From the NCBI GenBank assembly GCA_028281025.1, contig JANQKR010000048.1:162101-226100 (forward strand): a stretch of 64,000 bases of DNA, written 5' to 3'. Shown in pieces: positions 58,945-64,000 of the stretch. How positions within the stretch are numbered: the first letter of the stretch is position 1; each line of letters opens with the position of its first letter. The notes under the pieces were generated by a model, which had not been told where the DNA came from, made no database searches, and was given only the letters and a program-made list of their open reading frames with translations. A program made the position numbers and the translations under genes. This DNA comes from Croceivirga sp. Its GTDB lineage: Bacteria > Bacteroidota > Bacteroidia > Flavobacteriales > Flavobacteriaceae.

Positions 58945-60738
58945 ATGAAAATATATTACACTACCCTCATCTTTTCAATTTCAATTTTAATCTGCTCCGC
59001 ACAAGAACGTTTTATAAAGGGTACCATTACGGATGGGGAGAATCTTCTCCCAAATGCCAATGTGCAAATCGTTAACAGTGGGGTTTCCACCAATACGGAC
59101 GAAGATGGAAAATATAGGATTTTGGCATCGCCCGGTGATGCATTGTTCTACAATTACCCTGGTATGGAACCTGTCCAAATACGGGTGGAAGACGTGACAA
59201 AAACATTAAATGTGGAAATGTTCCCCAAGGTGGTAAAACTCAAAAATGTTACGGTTACCAAAAATAGGAACAACAGCCAGAAAGAACTGGAAATACAGTA
59301 TGCCACTAACCCAAACATTATTAAGACCGTTTTTGGATATCTGGATAAAACGAAAGTGTCCTATTCCGTCCGAATAATGGATGGAAACGACATTTTACCA
59401 GGGGAATATAATTTGGCCTTGGTGCTACAAAATAGATTTGCCGGTATTAGGGTATTGAATGGTCTTGGCATTGGTTCGGGAACTATTGGAACTTCCAATG
59501 CATCAACAGTGGGATTTGGGGCAGCCTTCGGGGCCAATGCCGGGCGATCGGTTTTGCTAAGGGGTGGAAGGGCCATCTTTGATATTGATGGACAATTGTT
59601 TACCGATTTTCCTGATTTTATAGATGTTCAAAATATAAAACGGATAGGTGTTTTGTCCTCCTCTGCGGGAACGGTTAGATACGGAACAATGGCCAGGGGA
59701 GGTGTAATCGTTATCAATACACAAACGGGAACGGTCATACCCAAGGATAAAAATGGTAGGCCTTGGGATACCGCTAGGTTGAGGAATAATTTTTTACGAG
59801 AACCTGCAGTATCGAATTCAGTAGCTTTAAAGAATGCACCCGTGTATTTGAAGGAATTGGAAAGTTCAAAAACATTTGAAGAAGCCCAGGCGATCTTTGA
59901 ATCCAATTTGGACAAATATGCCGGCAACCCCTACTTTATTTTGGATGCGTATACACATTTTTATGAAAAATGGAATGCGGGACAGTTTGCCGATGCCATA
60001 GTGGAAGGTGCCATGGATTCCTTTGCCGGGAATCCCGTAATATTGAAAGCATTGGCCTACATCTATGAATCACAGGAAAGGTATGGGCTTTCGCATCAGG
60101 TGACCAAGGATGCATTTATTTTAAGGCCCCATTATGCGCAATCTTACTTGGAACTTGCCAATAGTAATAGAAATTTGGGGAAAACCGCTATGGCGGCAAA
60201 GGTCTATGCGCGCTATTTTTATTTGTTGGACGAAGGATTTATGGAAACCGATACAAGTACCTTTTCAACACTAATTAAAAGGGAGTTTAATAACCTGCTG
60301 GCTTTGGAGGTGGATGATAGGGTCGTGAAAAGTAAGCGGGTTAGCATGGATGGGGAAGAATATAAAGGAACTCGTTTGGTATTCGAATGGAACGATAGCG
60401 AAGCAGAATTTGATTTGCAATTTGTAAACCCGGAAGGTCAATATTACACCTGGAAACATAGTCTTGAAGAAAATCCTGAAATCATTTTGCGGGAAAAAGA
60501 ACTGGGATATGCTTGCTCGGAATATCTTATAGATGGTTCAATTCCGGGAATATGGAGGGCGAATATAAAATACCACGGTAATAAGAGTCTGACCCCTACC
60601 TATTTAAAGGCAACGGTTTACCACAACTATGGTTCCAAAGAACAGCGGAAGGAAGTACGGGTGTTTAAATTGAACGTAAAGGACACGAACCAAGAACTTT
60701 TTAATGTAAGGACAGTTGGAAGTATTGGGACACCGTAG
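58945..60738 (+). CDS. Barrel-less TonB-plug protein with regulatory and TPR-like domains
   Basis: 597 residues with a signal peptide (MKIYYTTLIFSISILICSAQ). A carboxypeptidase-regulatory-like domain (about 22-90, GTITDGENLLPNANVQIVNSGVSTNTDEDGKY) is followed by a TonB receptor plug-like domain (about 150-255) with ALVLQNRFAGIRVLNG, VLLRGGRAIFDIDG and GVIVINTQTG. Instead of the receptor barrel there follow helical repeats (about 300-440) and a C-terminal beta domain (about 460-590). It may be a periplasmic or surface scaffold evolved from SusC-like receptors. It overlaps the next gene. Confidence 0.75.
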   Translation: MKIYYTTLIFSISILICSAQERFIKGTITDGENLLPNANVQIVNSGVSTNTDEDGKYRILASPGDALFYNYPGMEPVQIRVEDVTKTLNVEMFPKVVKLKNVTVTKNRNNSQKELEIQYATNPNIIKTVFGYLDKTKVSYSVRIMDGNDILPGEYNLALVLQNRFAGIRVLNGLGIGSGTIGTSNASTVGFGAAFGANAGRSVLLRGGRAIFDIDGQLFTDFPDFIDVQNIKRIGVLSSSAGTVRYGTMARGGVIVINTQTGTVIPKDKNGRPWDTARLRNNFLREPAVSNSVALKNAPVYLKELESSKTFEEAQAIFESNLDKYAGNPYFILDAYTHFYEKWNAGQFADAIVEGAMDSFAGNPVILKALAYIYESQERYGLSHQVTKDAFILRPHYAQSYLELANSNRNLGKTAMAAKVYARYFYLLDEGFMETDTSTFSTLIKREFNNLLALEVDDRVVKSKRVSMDGEEYKGTRLVFEWNDSEAEFDLQFVNPEGQYYTWKHSLEENPEIILREKELGYACSEYLIDGSIPGIWRANIKYHGNKSLTPTYLKATVYHNYGSKEQRKEVRVFKLNVKDTNQELFNVRTVGSIGTP

Positions 60739-61882
60739 TTTTAAGGCCCGTTTATTGGCCACGTTCATCCTGTTATTTGTCTTTAGGTTTGGTGCCGCGC
60801 AAAAAGACTATAAAGGGAAGGTTGTGGATTCAAAAACAGGGGAGGCCATTCCTTATGTAAATATTGGTATTGTTGAAAAAGGTATCGGAACAGTAAGTGA
60901 TGAAGAAGGTCTTTTTCATCTCTACTTTCAAAAAAATAAGGTGGAATCCGAGGAAATTATACTCTTTTCGGCCCTGGGTTACGGTTCTTTGAACATACCT
61001 GTGGCCGAAATGCCATTGGTTTACAATGAATATCCGGTTTTTAAAATGACCCCTACCAGGGTGGAATTGGATGAGGTAGTGGTATCCAACAAGGGCGAAC
61101 GGTTTATCCAAAATACTATTGGTTATAAAAACTCCGGTCAGCGTATTTTTGGCTATTGGAAAGACCAGATTGCCCTGGGAGGTGAGTTGGCTACCCGTAT
61201 AATTGCGAAAAGTGGGCTTCGTAGATTGGAACGCTTTCAGTTCGAAGTATTCCACAACCCTTCGGACAGCCTGTTGCTCCGTGTCAATATTTATAAGGAT
61301 GATGGAATAATGGGCAGGCCCAAGACCAATTTGAACAAATCCGGGGAGAATATTTTGGTCACCGTAAAAAAAACGAATAAGATAGTCTGGGTAGACCTAA
61401 GGCCGTATGATATTTATGTCAAGAATGATTTTATGATATCACTGGAACTATTGACGGTATACGGGGATGAGGAATTGGGATTGATATTGGCCGGAGCACC
61501 GGACAAGTATGGTTCCTATAGAAAATATGCAAGTCAGGGGAAATGGGAACGGATTACGGACCAAAACATGGCCTATTATCTGGAAACTTCCCTGATGGTT
61601 CCGGAAAAAGTTGCACAGCGTTTTGAAAAAAGGGAGTTACGCAAAAGGAAAAAAATTCGAACCATTTCAGGCTTTACTTTAATGGGAGGTCGTATGGTAC
61701 AAGGTGTGGAAGTAACCAATAAACGAACCAAAGAGACCGTAGTTACCGATGACAAAGGACGCTATACCATAGCGGCCAATACAAATGATGAAATATTTTT
61801 CCGTAAGGAAGGATATCAGGTCATGGTACTAAAGGTAGGTGACAAACCCACCGCGAATATTATCATGAAGAGTGCAAGGTGA
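60716..61882 (+). CDS. Secreted protein with two carboxypeptidase-regulatory-like domains
   Basis: 388 residues from TTG 60716 (another TTG at 60725), with a signal peptide (LLATFILLFVFRFGAAQ). An N-terminal CarboxypepD_reg-like domain (GKVVDSKTGEAIPYVNIGIVEKGIGTVSDEEGLFHLYF) and a second, shorter one at the C-terminus (FTLMGGRMVQGVEVTNKRTKETVVTDDKGRYTIAAN) flank a beta-rich centre of unknown type. It overlaps the preceding plug protein by 23 bp, so the two are probably one unit and may work together at the outer membrane. Function unknown. Confidence 0.75.
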   Translation: MEVLGHRSFKARLLATFILLFVFRFGAAQKDYKGKVVDSKTGEAIPYVNIGIVEKGIGTVSDEEGLFHLYFQKNKVESEEIILFSALGYGSLNIPVAEMPLVYNEYPVFKMTPTRVELDEVVVSNKGERFIQNTIGYKNSGQRIFGYWKDQIALGGELATRIIAKSGLRRLERFQFEVFHNPSDSLLLRVNIYKDDGIMGRPKTNLNKSGENILVTVKKTNKIVWVDLRPYDIYVKNDFMISLELLTVYGDEELGLILAGAPDKYGSYRKYASQGKWERITDQNMAYYLETSLMVPEKVAQRFEKRELRKRKKIRTISGFTLMGGRMVQGVEVTNKRTKETVVTDDKGRYTIAANTNDEIFFRKEGYQVMVLKVGDKPTANIIMKSAR

Positions 61883-61887
61883 TCCGA

Positions 61888-63516
61888 TTATACTTGCAAT
61901 ACCCCTAGATTAAACTGCTTTTCAATGGGAGCATGATTGGCCGCTTCAATACCCATGGAGATCCACCTTCTAGTGGCCATAGGGTCGATAATGGCGTCGG
62001 TCCACAAACGTGCAGCGGCGTAATAGGGGGATACCTGATTATCGTACCGGGTTTTTATTTTTTCAAAAAGGGCCTTTTCCTTTTCGGTATCAAAAGCCTC
62101 GCCCTTTTTCTCCAAAGCGGCTTTTTCAATCTGTAGCAACACTTTGGCTGCTGAGTTACCGCTCATTACGGCCAGCTCCGCACTGGGCCAGGCTACAATT
62201 AACCTGGGGTCATAAGCTTTACCGCACATGGCATAATTACCGGCACCGTAACTGTTTCCGATAACTATGGTGAATTTGGGGACGACTGAATTGCTAACGG
62301 CGTTCACCATTTTGGCACCATCCTTAATGATTCCCCCATGTTCGCTTTTACTGCCTACCATAAAACCAGTAACATCCTGCAAAAACACCAAAGGGATTTT
62401 CTTCTGATTGCAATTGGCTATAAATCTAGTGGCTTTGTCCGCGGAATCGGAATAGATGACCCCTCCAAATTGCATTTCGCCTTTTCCACTTTTTACAACT
62501 TTACGTTGGTTGGCCACAATGCCTACGGCCCAGCCATCAATTCGTGCATATCCTGTCAAAAGTGTTTTTCCGTAATCTTCCTTGTACTGCTCAAATTTGG
62601 AATTATCCACCAGTCTTTTGATGATCTCCAGCATATCATATTGATCAGCTCTGGATTTGGGTAGAATACCAAAGATTTCCTCCTGATTTTCGGTTGGTGC
62701 CTTGGGTTCGATACGATTGTAGCCTGCTTTCTCAAAAGTCCCTATTTTACCTACAATGTTTTTGATGGTATCCAGGGCATCTTTATCATCTTTGGCCTTA
62801 TAATCGGTAACGCCACTAATCTCACAGTGTGTTGTGGCCCCTCCCAAGGTTTCATTGTCAATACTTTCGCCAATGGCAGCTTTCACCAGGTAACTTCCCG
62901 CCAGGAAAATACTTCCTGTCTTATCCACGATCAGGGCCTCATCACTCATAATGGGCAAATAGGCACCCCCAGCGACACAACTTCCCATGACTGCCGAAAT
63001 TTGCGTGATTCCCATACTGCTCATTACGGCATTGTTCCGGAATATGCGCCCAAAATGTTCCTTGTCCGGAAAAATTTCATCCTGCATGGGGAGATAGACC
63101 CCTGCACTGTCCACGAGATAAATAATGGGAAGTCGATTCTCTATGGCTATTTCCTGTGCCCTAAGGTTCTTTTTCCCTGTTATGGGGAACCAAGCACCAG
63201 CCTTAACGGTAGCATCATTGGCCACAACAATACATTGCTTTCCTTGAATATGGCCAATTTTGACCACGACCCCTCCGGAAGGGCAACCCCCATGTTCCTC
63301 ATACATGGCTTCCCCGGCAAAGGCACCGATTTCAATGGCCGCTTCATCCGAGTCCAGTAGATAGGCAATACGCTCCCTGGCGGTCATTTTTCCTTTGGCA
63401 TGGTGCTTTTCAATTCGTTTTTTACCCCCTCCGAGCTTTAGGTCGGACAATTTTCTCCGGAGTTGTGCAAGCATTAATTTATTATGATCTTCATTTTTAT
63501 TGAAGTTTAAATCCAT
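61888..63516 (-). CDS. Acyl-CoA carboxylase carboxyltransferase subunit (methylcrotonyl-CoA type)
   Basis: 542 residues, the length of MccB/PccB carboxyltransferase subunits. The crotonase-like halves carry the biotin- and acyl-CoA-binding oxyanion loops: SAGVYLPMQDEIFPDKEHFGRIFRNNA and SCVAGGAYLPIMSDEALIV in the N-terminal part, and FLQDVTGFMVGSKSEHGGIIKDGAKM with NSYGAGNYAMCGKAYDP in the C-terminal part. The pattern resembles the methylcrotonyl-CoA carboxylase subunit of leucine degradation more than AccD. No biotin-carrier subunit is adjacent. Confidence 0.9.
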   Translation of the reverse strand: MDLNFNKNEDHNKLMLAQLRRKLSDLKLGGGKKRIEKHHAKGKMTARERIAYLLDSDEAAIEIGAFAGEAMYEEHGGCPSGGVVVKIGHIQGKQCIVVANDATVKAGAWFPITGKKNLRAQEIAIENRLPIIYLVDSAGVYLPMQDEIFPDKEHFGRIFRNNAVMSSMGITQISAVMGSCVAGGAYLPIMSDEALIVDKTGSIFLAGSYLVKAAIGESIDNETLGGATTHCEISGVTDYKAKDDKDALDTIKNIVGKIGTFEKAGYNRIEPKAPTENQEEIFGILPKSRADQYDMLEIIKRLVDNSKFEQYKEDYGKTLLTGYARIDGWAVGIVANQRKVVKSGKGEMQFGGVIYSDSADKATRFIANCNQKKIPLVFLQDVTGFMVGSKSEHGGIIKDGAKMVNAVSNSVVPKFTIVIGNSYGAGNYAMCGKAYDPRLIVAWPSAELAVMSGNSAAKVLLQIEKAALEKKGEAFDTEKEKALFEKIKTRYDNQVSPYYAAARLWTDAIIDPMATRRWISMGIEAANHAPIEKQFNLGVLQV

Positions 63517-63631
63517 TTTATGGGTTTTATGCTTTATTTGTTAAAGATACAATGCCAATTGAGATTGCCGTAAGGATGGTTCTTGCATTTTTTCCGATAT
63601 TTGAGTTTACACTTAATTTGTACGAATGGGA

Positions 63632-63808
63632 ATGAATAAAAATACTGTACTGGCTTATGCTACAATCATCATGATTGTAGTGGGATTGGGAATGATTGCC
63701 CTTGGGGCTTTTAAATATGATGAAGTAGCCGGATACGGTTTTGGCGCTGTTGGAATTGGTTTTTTTGCAATAGCCTGGGTGTTCAATGCCCTAAAAGGTA
63801 GGGTTTGA
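63632..63808 (+). CDS. CAL67264-family small membrane protein
   Basis: 58 residues from ATG 63632 (MNKNTVLAYATIIMIVVGLGMIALGAFKYDEVAGYGFGAVGIGFFAIAWVFNALKGRV), two membrane spans. It matches the flavobacterial CAL67264-type small membrane protein of unknown function. An in-frame ATG two codons earlier (63626) is possible. TTAATTTG at 63612 may be a weak -7 element. Confidence 0.7.
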   Translation: MNKNTVLAYATIIMIVVGLGMIALGAFKYDEVAGYGFGAVGIGFFAIAWVFNALKGRV

Positions 63809-63865
63809 TTGGATGCAGATAGAAGTTGTAAAGACATTGCAGTTATTCTGGAAAATCCTATAAAA

Positions 63866-63900
63866 AGTTAAGAGTTAAGAGTTATGAGTTAAAAGTTTCC
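63866..63900. repeat. Short heptanucleotide run, five units (AGTTAAG type)
   Basis: AGTTAAG, AGTTAAG, AGTTATG, AGTTAAA and AGTTTCC, keeping a 7-bp period, directly before the larger array at 63907. Confidence 0.8.
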
Positions 63901-63906
63901 TACTTT

Positions 63907-64000
63907 CCATTAACCATTAACCATTAACCATTAACCATTAACCATTAACCATTAACCATTAACCATTAACCATTAACCATTAACCATTAACCATTAACCA
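63907..64000. repeat. Heptanucleotide array (CCATTAA), at least 13 copies, cut by the window end
   Basis: Thirteen identical CCATTAA units and a partial one reach the right edge, so its full length is unknown. The exact identity contrasts with the drifted arrays at 57289-57478 and suggests recent expansion. Confidence 0.95.

Noticed and set aside
63866..64000. Repeat arrays considered as CRISPR
   Set aside because: The units are 7 bp, contiguous and without spacers; no cas genes are present.

Overview
The window looks like chromosomal DNA of a marine-type Flavobacteriaceae bacterium (Bacteroidota). Several features point there: promoters with the Bacteroidota -7 element TAnnTTTG, few Shine-Dalgarno-like leaders, family-restricted proteins (DUF4290, DUF493, DUF2853, DUF4349, a CAL67264-type membrane protein), a type IX secretion sorting domain, BshB1 of bacillithiol synthesis, a fused ResB-CcsA cytochrome c maturation protein, TPR-containing sensor kinases and a menaquinone pathway. 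Genus is not resolved; a Muricauda/Allomuricauda-like genome would fit, but that is only an impression. No phage, transposase, integrase or CRISPR array is visible.

Layout. 1-2.8 kb: a truncated AAA_28-type ATPase, DUF493, DUF4290 and MurA (active-site Cys replaced by Asp). 2.8-9.7 kb, minus strand: a BLUF photosensor with a membrane protein, a DoxX/pirin/M20 amidohydrolase run, and a photolyase-SDR-SRPBCC cluster behind a promoter carrying a perfect dyad. 9.9-13.7 kb: a type IX cargo beta-propeller, a DUF2911 protein and a sodium:solute symporter. 13.7-20.8 kb, minus strand: a 41-residue membrane protein, a large PIG-L deacetylase, MscS, lipoproteins, Maf, KdsC and a DUF2520 protein. 20.9-29 kb: the cytochrome c maturation protein, a dispersed palindromic repeat, an M14 carboxypeptidase lipoprotein, a MATE exporter behind a structured leader with a 13-codon upstream ORF, and a trans-sulfuration enzyme overlapping bshB1. 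29-33.4 kb: two TPR histidine kinases. 33.4-36 kb: tRNA-His, a small secreted protein and an M28 peptidase. 36-41.8 kb: an AraC regulator divergent from a four-gene trans-4-hydroxyproline catabolic operon. 42.8-57.2 kb: menaquinone genes (thioesterase, menF, menD, menA, menC, menE) interleaved with other genes; menB is not in the window. 57.3-64 kb: heptanucleotide repeat arrays, an M24 peptidase, a barrel-less TonB-plug protein, a carboxypeptidase-regulatory-domain protein and an acyl-CoA carboxylase beta subunit.

The most unusual locus is 49.0-52.4 kb. A LytTR response regulator and a TPR/HisKA_2 kinase are separated by 644 bp without a gene. That gap holds three tandem units, each with a direct repeat of TYACWACA-type arms 21 bp apart (start to start), followed exactly 36 bp after the proximal arm by a TAnnTTTG box. 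The first two units lead into short stretches ending in strong hairpin-T-tract terminators (two candidate small RNAs that share the nonamer ATATAGTGT); the third leads into the kinase gene. The proximal arm, with the same 36-bp spacing to a near-consensus -7 box, recurs upstream of another TPR kinase at 31.1 kb. I infer a LytTR-controlled circuit of kinases and tandem small RNAs. The sequence shows the repeats, spacing and terminators; the regulator assignment is inference.
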